This document shows, piece by piece, positions 24,234-32,473 of a stretch of DNA of 42,919 bases (position 1 is the first letter of the stretch; every line of letters starts with the position of its first letter). The notes below the pieces were generated by a model that searched no databases, had not been told where the DNA came from, and was given only the letters and a program-made list of their open reading frames with translations. A program made the position numbers and the translations under genes. This stretch comes from an uncultured Lachnospiraceae bacterium (GTDB taxonomy: Bacteria > Bacillota > Clostridia > Lachnospirales > Lachnospiraceae), in the NCBI GenBank assembly GCA_910585995.1, contig CAJUGG010000112.1, forward strand, positions 1-42,919, read 5' to 3'.

Positions 24234-25457
24234 CTACAAACGATAAGTGCCTTCCAGGAAACAGATATATCGGGTATCCAATATAATCTTTCCTTTCAGT
24301 TTTTCCATATGCTCTTTGATCTCATCATGCCCCACCAACAGCACTACCAGATCAATATCCTGTAAAAAAGCATCCAGATCATGATATTGATTCACGACCA
24401 GATCCCGTGTCACATAGGGGTCATAGACTTTGATCTGTCCGCCACAGAGATGGCGTTCCATACTCTCTAACATCTGTAAGGTGGGACTTTCGCGAGTATC
24501 ATCTACATTTTCTTTATAGGTCAGACCATACAGGCCAACTCTGCCCACATCAGTCATCTCGTGCTCTTTCATAATCTGACGGATGCGCTCCAATACAAAA
24601 TCCGGCATAGAATCATTGATCTTGCGGGCAGACAGGATAATATTGGCAAGACCCGGATAATCTCCCACCAAGAACCATGGGTCCACGGAGATACAATGAC
24701 CACCTACACCGGGTCCTGGTGACAGGATATTCACGCGCGGATGCTTGTTGGCAATCCGGATAATCTCATATACATCCATATTGTCAGAGCGGCAGATCTT
24801 TGCTAACTCATTGGCAAATGCGATATTGATATCGCGGAAAGTATTCTCTACGACCTTTGTCATCTCCGCGGTGCGGATATCTGTCACCACGATCTCTCCC
24901 TCGCAGAAAGACTGATACAATTGTTTTACTTTCTCTCCGATCTCTCTTTTGTCTGCGCCGATGGTGCGGGAGTTATGCTTCAACTCATAGACCATATTTC
25001 CAGGGATAATGCGTTCCGGCGCGTGGACCAGATGGATATCTTCCCCAATCACATATCCTTTTTTCTCCACCACAGGGCGGACATATTTATCGATGGTTCC
25101 CGGTGACACCGTAGATTCCACCACCAGGATTGCCCCTTTTTGGCACACCTCCATCACCGCCTGCACCGCTTTTGCCACATAACTGGCATCCACTTTCTTG
25201 CTGGCTTTGTCATAGGGAGTCGGCACCGCCACAATATAAAAATCCGTATGCTGATACTCATGAGAAAAACCAATCCCTTTTTCCACAGCCGTCTGAAACA
25301 GTTCTTCCAGTCCGTCTTCTTCAAAGGTGGTTTTTCCTTCCTTTAGTGTATCCACCAACACCTTATTATAATCCGTCCCAACGACCTTTACCCCATGTGC
25401 CGCTAACATCAGCGCGGTTGGCAGGCCGATATAGCCAAGTCCTACTACGTTAATCAT
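24234..25457 (-). CDS. wecC: UDP-N-acetyl-D-mannosamine dehydrogenase (UDP-ManNAcA-forming)
   Basis: 407 residues. It oxidises UDP-ManNAc to UDP-ManNAcA in two NAD-dependent steps. The N-terminal NAD-binding GLGYIG is at 6-11, the catalytic Cys255 lies in GPGVGGHCISVDPW, and the conserved TAEMTKVVENTFRDINIAFANEL block (197-219) matches WecC more closely than UDP-glucose dehydrogenase. I start at 25457: AAAAGGAGG lies just upstream and MINVVGLGYIG is the family start. An in-frame upstream extension would run 120 bp into the preceding gene. Its partner wecB is at 39216-40313 in another operon. A WbpA-like role on UDP-GlcNAc is the main alternative. Confidence 0.87.
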   Translation of the reverse strand: MINVVGLGYIGLPTALMLAAHGVKVVGTDYNKVLVDTLKEGKTTFEEDGLEELFQTAVEKGIGFSHEYQHTDFYIVAVPTPYDKASKKVDASYVAKAVQAVMEVCQKGAILVVESTVSPGTIDKYVRPVVEKKGYVIGEDIHLVHAPERIIPGNMVYELKHNSRTIGADKREIGEKVKQLYQSFCEGEIVVTDIRTAEMTKVVENTFRDINIAFANELAKICRSDNMDVYEIIRIANKHPRVNILSPGPGVGGHCISVDPWFLVGDYPGLANIILSARKINDSMPDFVLERIRQIMKEHEMTDVGRVGLYGLTYKENVDDTRESPTLQMLESMERHLCGGQIKVYDPYVTRDLVVNQYHDLDAFLQDIDLVVLLVGHDEIKEHMEKLKGKIILDTRYICFLEGTYRL

Positions 25458-25468
25458 AGTTCCTCCTT

Positions 25469-27151
25469 TTATCCCAAAAACCGTATCTGTATCCGATGTG
25501 CATTCCCATCTCCGTCCCAGGAGATCTGAAGCACCTGCTTTTGTATGATCTTTCCAAATTCCGGCGCATACGAACATAAGATGCCTTCTTTGTGAATCTT
25601 GATCTGATCCGTATCCTCCGCCCGGATCTCACAGACTCTTCGGATATCTTTACCTGCATACTTGACTAAGATGATCTGTTCTTTTTGCCGGTATTCATAC
25701 TCCGGCGCCAGATGCAGATAGGCGGTTGCATGTCCTTGCACTTTGTCCAGAATCCACAGACAAAGGTCTTCTTCCGTTTCCTTTATAGTTATCTTGCGGG
25801 CATGATGTCTGCCGGTACAGGTAGTCAGGCTTCCTTTTACCCAGTTCTCACCGCACGCTCCAGATACATGATGGATTCTCTTTCCCACCCGGTGCTCTCC
25901 CCAACACATAGACTGCTCTTCTCCATCAATGACCACCGTATTATGCGCAGCCGTACTGCGAAAATAGGAGCGAAGCGGACCCTGGTACAATCCGGTTCCG
26001 GAATTGACAAACAGCGGCTGTCCATTCCAGGAAAGCTCAAAGCTCAATCCGTCGCAATGTCCATGCCCTGGCATATAATCCGGTCCAATCTCGCCTGCGT
26101 CCAATACAAGCTTCAGATTGTCATTTTTTAGACAATAATAACCAGCCTCTTTAAATGCCACTTTCCAATCTGGAAAAATGGCAAAACACATCAGTACAGA
26201 AACCACCAGACTCCGATAAGGCTTTGCCACCTGGTCTCCTGCATCATTAAACAATGGCGTATGTCCCAAGTCTTCTTCTATAGAATACAGCGCATCAGAC
26301 ATATTTTTAAGGGTATTCCAGATCTCCTCATAAAAGACCTCATCCTCGCTCATAACAGCGATCCCTAAGCGGATCAGATCTTCCAGTATGATCTTGTGAT
26401 ACATCATACTTCTCTCATAGTGAATCCCGTCTGCAAGGATCTGCTCTCTTATCTGTTCTAATAACAGCTCTTTATAGGTCTGATAGATCTCTGGCTCCTG
26501 AAAATACAGTGCCCCTAATATAATCGCTTTTAGATTCTCAAAATAATGATTTCCCAGAAGATGCCGTTCCAGATGCTTCTGCAGATGCCTGTACTGGGCA
26601 TACATACTGTTCTCTAATTCTTGCAAAAACTCCATATCCATCTGCACAATCTGCCCAAAGCCGTCCAGACAGATCCACAGATTGGTCAGTCGAAGAGAGA
26701 TCGTATAGGGATGCCAGCCATCGCCAGTCCCTTCCTGATTATCCCGCATCCAGCTCTTGCAGTATCTGCGGAAACAGCGATAATAGCGCACATCCTGTTC
26801 CCTTTGGTAAGCGCCCGCTAACGGGATCAAAAATTCCAGATAATGCAGGTTAAAATTCCACAGATGGGATTTATCCGCATGATTCCAGTTCTTGCCGCCG
26901 GGTGATCCACTCTCATTCAGAAGTGTCACCTTTCCCTTTAAGATCTCTTCCAGAGAAAAACGCTCCAGATATTCAGAGTCCTGCTCTAACCTGTCCACCC
27001 AGAGCAGCAGGGCGTCATGTTTCACTTTTGGCGCCTTCATCATGACTACTGCCCGCTCTCCTCGTCTCATCCGGTTTTGTATCAGATTATACAGCTGGCC
27101 TTTTTTCAGATATTTTAATGTCCAGTAATAATTTTCAATCTTTTTCCACAC
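25469..27151 (-). CDS. Heparinase II/III-family protein without signal peptide
   Basis: 560 residues. An N-terminal alpha/alpha-toroid region (about 90-340) is followed by a beta-sandwich (about 345-555). Family hallmarks are GNHYFENL (200-207), PGHGHCDGLSFEL (361-373), NSGTGLYQG and YFRSTAAHNTVVIDG (396-410). Classical members are polysaccharide lyases acting on uronic-acid polymers in the periplasm or outside. Here the N-terminus (MWKKIENYYWTLKYLKKGQ) has no signal peptide or membrane segment, so it should be cytoplasmic. It may be an editing, non-lytic or modifying enzyme of the ManNAcA polymer. The start codon is GTG, overlapping the GT4 stop by 17 bp. Confidence 0.85.
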   Translation of the reverse strand: MWKKIENYYWTLKYLKKGQLYNLIQNRMRRGERAVVMMKAPKVKHDALLLWVDRLEQDSEYLERFSLEEILKGKVTLLNESGSPGGKNWNHADKSHLWNFNLHYLEFLIPLAGAYQREQDVRYYRCFRRYCKSWMRDNQEGTGDGWHPYTISLRLTNLWICLDGFGQIVQMDMEFLQELENSMYAQYRHLQKHLERHLLGNHYFENLKAIILGALYFQEPEIYQTYKELLLEQIREQILADGIHYERSMMYHKIILEDLIRLGIAVMSEDEVFYEEIWNTLKNMSDALYSIEEDLGHTPLFNDAGDQVAKPYRSLVVSVLMCFAIFPDWKVAFKEAGYYCLKNDNLKLVLDAGEIGPDYMPGHGHCDGLSFELSWNGQPLFVNSGTGLYQGPLRSYFRSTAAHNTVVIDGEEQSMCWGEHRVGKRIHHVSGACGENWVKGSLTTCTGRHHARKITIKETEEDLCLWILDKVQGHATAYLHLAPEYEYRQKEQIILVKYAGKDIRRVCEIRAEDTDQIKIHKEGILCSYAPEFGKIIQKQVLQISWDGDGNAHRIQIRFLG

Positions 27152-28409
27152 GTTCGATCACCCCATATAGCCGCTCTGTCAATACAGAGAAATCAAAATC
27201 CTTTGCACCTTCTCTGGCATGCTCTGCCATCTCCTTATATGTTTCCTTTGGCATATGATAGATCTTTAAGATCTCTTCTGCCAACGCCTGCGGCGTATCC
27301 GTCTCCAAGGAAAACCCGCACTGATATCTGTCAAGAATGCAGTATCCCATCTTTACCGTTGAGATGATGGGCTTTCCGCTGGCCATATATTCAAATAATT
27401 TATTGGAACTGTTTCCGCGCGACCAATTGTACTGAGACTGGGAATAGTTCAGGATATTGACAGAAGAACGGCTTAAGATATAGGGAATATATTTTTTCTC
27501 CACAAAACCTTTGAATACCACATTTTCGATCTGTTCTCTCTCTGCCTGTACCTTCAGCTCCTCTAACTGGCTGCCGCCTCCATAGATTAAAAACTGGATA
27601 TCCTTACATTCCTTTAGAAGTTTTGCAGTATCCAAAAGATTTCCCACATTGTTCACCGGACGAATCGTCCCTGTATAGACCACTTTAAAGGTGTCTGCCT
27701 CCAGATCCTGGTCTTTGAGTCTGTCTCTCTCAATGCTCTCATAATAATCCTTTAATTGCACCCCATTGTTTACATAATAACATTTTCCCAGGTCAATCCG
27801 ACCGCCATGCTCAGTGTCCCATCCCATCTCTTTGATATGGTCCACATCTCCTTCTTTGGTAAATACGATGGCATCCGCATGGAGATACATCCAGTGCTCG
27901 CCGGCGCTTAATAGCCTCCCTAGCAGACTGTCCATCTTGACTTTTCCAAAAGAAAAGATGGCTTCTGGCCACAGATCCCGCACCTCCACAATAGCAGGCA
28001 CACGAAATCGCTTTGCCAATAAGATACCCGCAATACTGGTCAGAGGATGGGCACTCGAACCCATGATCACATCCGGCCTTCCGTAAATCTTGGCATATCT
28101 CCCTGCAATCCGCAAAAGCCCAAAGAAAAAGGACAACATATTTTTCACACGAGACAGACCATTTCCCTCATACGGACTTGTCTTAACAAAGACAAAGGGA
28201 ACCCCTTCCTCTTCCGTTCGAAGATAAGGCTTCCCATAAGTATCCACTGTATCACCTGTCTGATGCAGCTCATTGGCTGCAAAGATTGTCGTCTCTGTCT
28301 GCTTATCCTTCAGGCATCTGGCAAAATAAAAGTGGCGAAGCATCGGACCCGTCTTGGGGGTTGTCGCATAATGGTTCAAGATCCAAAATCTACGCATGGT
28401 TTTGTCCAT
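27135..28409 (-). CDS. Family 4 glycosyltransferase (WbuB-like)
   Basis: A 424-residue GT-B enzyme. The start RRFWILNHYATTPKTGPMLRH and the block DVIMGSSAHPLTSIAG...VPAIVEVRDLWPEA are typical of the WbuB-like GT4 subgroup common in O-antigen and capsule loci. The donor-domain blocks FKVVYTGTIRPVNNV and KLFEYMASGKPII are present. Members often add the second sugar onto the lipid-linked first sugar. It sits directly after the initiating phosphoglycosyl transferase with a 20-bp overlap, fitting that order of action. GGAGGG at the right distance supports the first ATG. Confidence 0.88.
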   Translation of the reverse strand: MDKTMRRFWILNHYATTPKTGPMLRHFYFARCLKDKQTETTIFAANELHQTGDTVDTYGKPYLRTEEEGVPFVFVKTSPYEGNGLSRVKNMLSFFFGLLRIAGRYAKIYGRPDVIMGSSAHPLTSIAGILLAKRFRVPAIVEVRDLWPEAIFSFGKVKMDSLLGRLLSAGEHWMYLHADAIVFTKEGDVDHIKEMGWDTEHGGRIDLGKCYYVNNGVQLKDYYESIERDRLKDQDLEADTFKVVYTGTIRPVNNVGNLLDTAKLLKECKDIQFLIYGGGSQLEELKVQAEREQIENVVFKGFVEKKYIPYILSRSSVNILNYSQSQYNWSRGNSSNKLFEYMASGKPIISTVKMGYCILDRYQCGFSLETDTPQALAEEILKIYHMPKETYKEMAEHAREGAKDFDFSVLTERLYGVIERVEKD

Positions 28410-29742
28410 CCTCCACGCCCTCCGTACTCTCCTTCATAAACATGATTTTCAATGTTAAAAATATCAGCCGAATATCCAAAAGAACCGAATAAGTCTCAAT
28501 ATACATCAGATCCAGCTTCAGCTTGTCCAAAGGAGTGGTATTGTATTTGCCATAGATCTGCGCATAGCCGGTCAATCCTGCCTTTACCTTTAACCGATAG
28601 ATAAATTCCGGCGTCTCCTTACAAAATTCCTCAATATACTGCTGCCTCTCCGGACGCGGTCCCACAATGCTCATATCGCCTTTTAAGATATTGAGCAGCT
28701 GCGGCAGTTCATCTAAGCGCGTTGCACGAATAAATCTGCCCACCTTTGTAATCCGACTGTCGTTTTTGCTGGAAAACTGTGCCCCGTATTTCTCCGCATC
28801 CACGATCATACTGCGAAACTTATAGATCCAGAAGAGTCTTCCATCCACCGTCACCCGCTCCTGCTTAAAAAGCGCAGGACCCCCGTCTTCTAATTTGATG
28901 GCCAGTGCGGTCAGCAGCATAAAAGGAGAAGCCACCAAAAGCAAAACTCCGGAAAGCGTCACATCCATCAGACGTTTGACAATTCGCTGCTCAAATGACG
29001 GGCCATAGTTACGAAGCAGCAAAAACGGCGTGTCAAAAGAATGTACTTTATCTGCTCCGCGCAGCAAGAGATCCGTGATCTCCGGCGCCACATAGATGCG
29101 GATGGAACGCTCATAACAATATTTAATCAGCAGATTGCGCTTCTGCTCTTCGAGTCCATAGAGCATCATGGCATCGCAGTTCTGCACTTCCATCTTCAGC
29201 CGATAGAGAGGCTCTTTGGAAGAGATGCATTTAGAGACTTCATACAAGTCCTTTCTGCCGGAGATCTTCTGAATCAAGTTCTCCTTTGCATCCAGATCAC
29301 AGATCAGCAGAAGTTTCTTTGGCGGAAACATCTTTTTCAATATCTTATCCGAGATCTGATTCAAAAGCAGGATCACTAAAAAATCCGCTGCACTGACGAC
29401 AAACATGGGCCACACTGTAGGAAACGGAAACATACCAAACACCATGATGATCTGAAAATAGATCACCGTATTGCCGATCAGAGTTCCAAGGGTCTGAGAC
29501 AAGATCAGCTGGCCTTTTTGATAGTAGGCATATTTCATCCCGCCATACAGATAGACAAAGACCACCAGATAGAGGGCATAAAAACCAACCATCATCCAGT
29601 TTCCTTTGTTTTCAAATGGATGCCGCATCCTTTCGTTATAGATACTGAACCAAATGACTGCAAATAATATCGTTTCAATCAAGACTTCAAATCCGGCAAT
29701 CAAAAGCCGCATCAGCCGTTTATACTGATCAAGTTTATCCAT
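28390..29742 (-). CDS. Initiating polyprenyl phosphoglycosyl transferase (WbaP/CpsE family)
   Basis: 450 residues. Four N-terminal membrane segments (to about 125) and a cytoplasmic middle domain precede the bacterial sugar-transferase domain (about 250-440). That domain starts with a re-entrant hydrophobic segment (KRLMDVTLSGVLLLVASPF) and includes KQERVTVDGRLFWIYKFRSM and the catalytic DE motif in RATRLDELPQLLNILKGDMS, followed by IVGPRPE. It moves a sugar phosphate from a nucleotide sugar to undecaprenyl phosphate and so starts each repeat unit; the sugar (often galactose, glucose or an amino sugar) cannot be read. It is the only initiating enzyme in the window, so region C is likely to hold the core of the repeat-unit pathway. 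Confidence 0.94.
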   Translation of the reverse strand: MDKLDQYKRLMRLLIAGFEVLIETILFAVIWFSIYNERMRHPFENKGNWMMVGFYALYLVVFVYLYGGMKYAYYQKGQLILSQTLGTLIGNTVIYFQIIMVFGMFPFPTVWPMFVVSAADFLVILLLNQISDKILKKMFPPKKLLLICDLDAKENLIQKISGRKDLYEVSKCISSKEPLYRLKMEVQNCDAMMLYGLEEQKRNLLIKYCYERSIRIYVAPEITDLLLRGADKVHSFDTPFLLLRNYGPSFEQRIVKRLMDVTLSGVLLLVASPFMLLTALAIKLEDGGPALFKQERVTVDGRLFWIYKFRSMIVDAEKYGAQFSSKNDSRITKVGRFIRATRLDELPQLLNILKGDMSIVGPRPERQQYIEEFCKETPEFIYRLKVKAGLTGYAQIYGKYNTTPLDKLKLDLMYIETYSVLLDIRLIFLTLKIMFMKESTEGVEDGQNHA

Positions 29743-29781
29743 TCTGCTGATTCCCTTTTCATTTTACCCATGAATAGTAGT

Positions 29782-29810
29782 ATTTTAGCACTTTCTTACT
29801 TCTTTTACAA
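29782..29810 (-). promoter_or_regulatory. Possible internal promoter before the initiating transferase
   Basis: The minus strand has TTGTAA (29805-29810), a 17-bp spacer and TAAAAT (29782-29787) in the 62-bp gap before the gene. The -35 overlaps the upstream stop codon. This gap is the largest within the operon. Confidence 0.4.
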
Positions 29811-31511
29811 GGATTGCAGCCTGTAAATCTGAAATCCGGGAATTTTGTCGATCTCTGTACAAGTCACATGATCATACAGAGAGATCAGGTATTCCAGCCC
29901 TTTGTCAAAACTGCAGATCAGATACACGTCCTCCTGTTCATACAGCGCCCTTTTGACACTCGTGATCTGCTCCTGTCTCAGTTTTTCCTCCCAGACCGGG
30001 CTAAAGCTCATCCAGTCACCCAGAGACATATAGTTCATCTGATAAGGTTCCTTTTGCCAAAGATGCACATTGTACGTGGTAAATGCCAGCGAAGTGACAT
30101 CGTTAAAATAAAAACAATCCGGATGTTCCATACAATATTCTTTTAAAGTCTCAATGTCCTTATTTTGACGACTCATTCTCAGATTCTGCTGCCGTATGTC
30201 TCTCCCTCTTACCACAAACAATACGCACAGCAGTACACACACCACATACAGACTGCCCGTCTTCCATCCTCTTGGCAGCCCTTTCAGGCTTTGAGCCAAA
30301 TATAAACAAGCGGTCACTGTCAGCATCAGATTCATCGTGTAGATCACCCGGTCCGGTATCCGTCCTTCGTAGAGCAGATACACCCACAATACCATCTGCA
30401 CTCCCGTCACGGTTATGATCTCCAACCCAAGCATCTTGTTCCGTTTGAAAAAATGCCACAGAGTCAAAAGCCCCAGCAATGCCAAAGCCCCTATATGCTG
30501 TAGCTGAAATCTGCCATTCAGTGCCCCTTTCACATATTCTTTTACGCTTTGCAGCAATTTTGCGGCAAAAGTCTCCTGTGCAGGATAATATGCCCGATAT
30601 GCTTCTATATATCCGCTGAAAAATTCCGGCGAGATCCGCTCATCCGCCGTATAATTATAATTCATCAGTGTCCGCGCCCGGCTTTTTTTCTCAATGCCGA
30701 CGGTTTGATAAAAATCCGCTGCCTCCTCGTAGACAGGAAACGTATAGTCTGCATAGTCATAGACTTCGGAGCGTTCCTGGTTATATGTCTCATATGCCTG
30801 CCACTCAGGGCTTCCATATCCGATGACATCCCCGCACTTCTGTAAGAGCAGGATTCCCAATACCGCCAATGGGATGCACAGATGCCATTTTTGCCTCATA
30901 TGTTCATCTCTTAGGCGAAACAGCCACAGCACACCGCAGACCGGCACCACCATATAAAACACCGACACCCGCACCTGACATGCCAAAAAGCCAAGTACAA
31001 ATAAGACCGCCACATCTTTGTATGTGATCTCTTTGGCAGTCAGATACCAAAAGAGTACCGTAACGCTTAAGACAGCCGCCGTGGTCGTAAAAGTAAGCTG
31101 CGTCAACGCCCGGATTCCAAGAGCGCCAAATAACAAAAAGGTCAAAAGCAGATATAAAAGCTTTTCCCTTCTGTCCTGCGCTCGGCCCATCAGCCGATAC
31201 CCCACCAGACTCATACATGCCCCCTGCATCATCAGATACAAAAGCGCATACCAGTCCACATTAGGCAGCAGGCCGTACAAGCCTGATAACAAAAGCGAAT
31301 ACCAGTATCCAATAAATATCGTATGCGCATCCGGATGCCCCAGATACTGCCCGGACACGATCTCCATCATAGACCGATCGTCAATAATCCCATAGACAAA
31401 CGGCACCAACGCCCCGATAAGCAGCATATACAAGACGGAACTGCCGATGGCCAGTGTAAGTTCTTTTTTCTTATCTGTCATCCCTTTTTTGCACTTTTCG
31501 TCAAAATTCAT
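29805..31511 (-). CDS. Polytopic membrane protein, GT-C-like
   Basis: A 568-residue protein with about 11-12 hydrophobic segments and a C-terminal soluble region (about 450-568). The first external loop is FVYGIIDDRSMMEIVSGQYLG, with an Asp-Asp pair where GT-C enzymes place their catalytic acid. HTIFIGYWYSLLLSGLYGLL follows. No named family recognised. The ATG overlaps the stop of the GtrB-like GT2 gene by 4 bp (ATGA), which fits a donor-synthase/transferase pair that adds a side-chain sugar outside the membrane. The initiating transferase gene follows after 62 bp. Confidence 0.72.
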   Translation of the reverse strand: MNFDEKCKKGMTDKKKELTLAIGSSVLYMLLIGALVPFVYGIIDDRSMMEIVSGQYLGHPDAHTIFIGYWYSLLLSGLYGLLPNVDWYALLYLMMQGACMSLVGYRLMGRAQDRREKLLYLLLTFLLFGALGIRALTQLTFTTTAAVLSVTVLFWYLTAKEITYKDVAVLFVLGFLACQVRVSVFYMVVPVCGVLWLFRLRDEHMRQKWHLCIPLAVLGILLLQKCGDVIGYGSPEWQAYETYNQERSEVYDYADYTFPVYEEAADFYQTVGIEKKSRARTLMNYNYTADERISPEFFSGYIEAYRAYYPAQETFAAKLLQSVKEYVKGALNGRFQLQHIGALALLGLLTLWHFFKRNKMLGLEIITVTGVQMVLWVYLLYEGRIPDRVIYTMNLMLTVTACLYLAQSLKGLPRGWKTGSLYVVCVLLCVLFVVRGRDIRQQNLRMSRQNKDIETLKEYCMEHPDCFYFNDVTSLAFTTYNVHLWQKEPYQMNYMSLGDWMSFSPVWEEKLRQEQITSVKRALYEQEDVYLICSFDKGLEYLISLYDHVTCTEIDKIPGFQIYRLQSL

Positions 31512-32473
31512 CTTACTTTGATCACATCCTCATCATTTGTTTTAGAAATAATATAATGTGGACGCTTTTTTTCTTCTAAATACATTTTAGCTAAATACTG
31601 TCCCATAATTCCCATGCAAAACAACTGAATCCCTCCAATAAATGTTATGATACAAACTAAAGATGCCCATCCGGCAACCGGATCTCCAAATAAAAGTTTC
31701 CGAATGATAATAAATAGTACCACAAAAAAAGAGATAATGGTAAGGATAATTCCACTCCACGAAGCCAGTGTCAATGGAACCTGCGAAAAATTAATGATGC
31801 CATCAATACTATATTTAAACAAATTCCAAAAACTCCATTTGGTCTTCCCGGCAGCTCTCTCCACATTATTATAAGAAAGCCAACAAGTCCGAAAACCAAT
31901 CCATCCAAAGATCCCTTTGGAAAAACGATTATACTCGCTCATCTGTATAATCACTTCTACCATTTCTTTTTTCATCAGTCGAAAGTCCCTTGCTCCATCC
32001 ATGATATCTGCGTCTGATATCCGATTAATGATCTTATAAAATAGTTTTGCGAAGAAAGAACGTAAAAATGGTTCTCCTTCTCTGTTTTTTCTTCTGGTTG
32101 CCACACTGTCATATGCTTCATCACTTTCTAATATCTCAAGCATTGAGGGAAGGAGAGAAGGTGGATCTTGCATATCTGCATCCATCACTGCAATGTAATC
32201 TCCTTTTGCATTACTAAATCCCGCATACATCGCCGCCTCTTTTCCAAAATTTCTAGAGAAACCATAAAAAAAGACACGCCTGTCGCTTTCTGCCAGTTCC
32301 TTTAAAATAGCCAGACTACTGTCCTTAGAACCATCATCAATAAATAAATATTCAAACTCATATTTATTTAATACAGCTGATACCTGACAAATCTCATGAT
32401 ACAAGATCTTTAAGGTGTCTTCTTCATTGTAGCATGGTATAATCAATGATATCAGCTTTTTATCTTGAATCAT
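31508..32473 (-). CDS. GtrB/DPM1-like glycosyltransferase with C-terminal membrane helices
   Basis: 321 residues. The GT-A domain starts MIQDKKLISLIIPCYNEED, with FIDDGSKDSS (45-53), SRNFGKEAAMYAG and the metal site VMDADMQDPP (DAD 98-100). Two C-terminal membrane helices (about 230-257 and 266-290) match GtrB-type enzymes, which make undecaprenyl-phosphate glucose or a similar sugar. The ATG at 32473 is chosen because the family start IISLxIPCYNEE sits right after it; a longer in-frame start at 32581 would run into the upstream gene. It is AT-rich, like the DUF6056-like gene before it. A GtrA-type flippase is not seen in the window. Confidence 0.9.
   Translation of the reverse strand: MIQDKKLISLIIPCYNEEDTLKILYHEICQVSAVLNKYEFEYLFIDDGSKDSSLAILKELAESDRRVFFYGFSRNFGKEAAMYAGFSNAKGDYIAVMDADMQDPPSLLPSMLEILESDEAYDSVATRRKNREGEPFLRSFFAKLFYKIINRISDADIMDGARDFRLMKKEMVEVIIQMSEYNRFSKGIFGWIGFRTCWLSYNNVERAAGKTKWSFWNLFKYSIDGIINFSQVPLTLASWSGIILTIISFFVVLFIIIRKLLFGDPVAGWASLVCIITFIGGIQLFCMGIMGQYLAKMYLEEKKRPHYIISKTNDEDVIKVR

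Noticed and set aside
25458..25577. A 40-codon N-terminal extension of wecC
   Set aside because: It overlaps the heparinase-like gene, has no similarity to the family, and a strong AAAAGGAGG precedes the internal ATG at the normal NAD-binding start.
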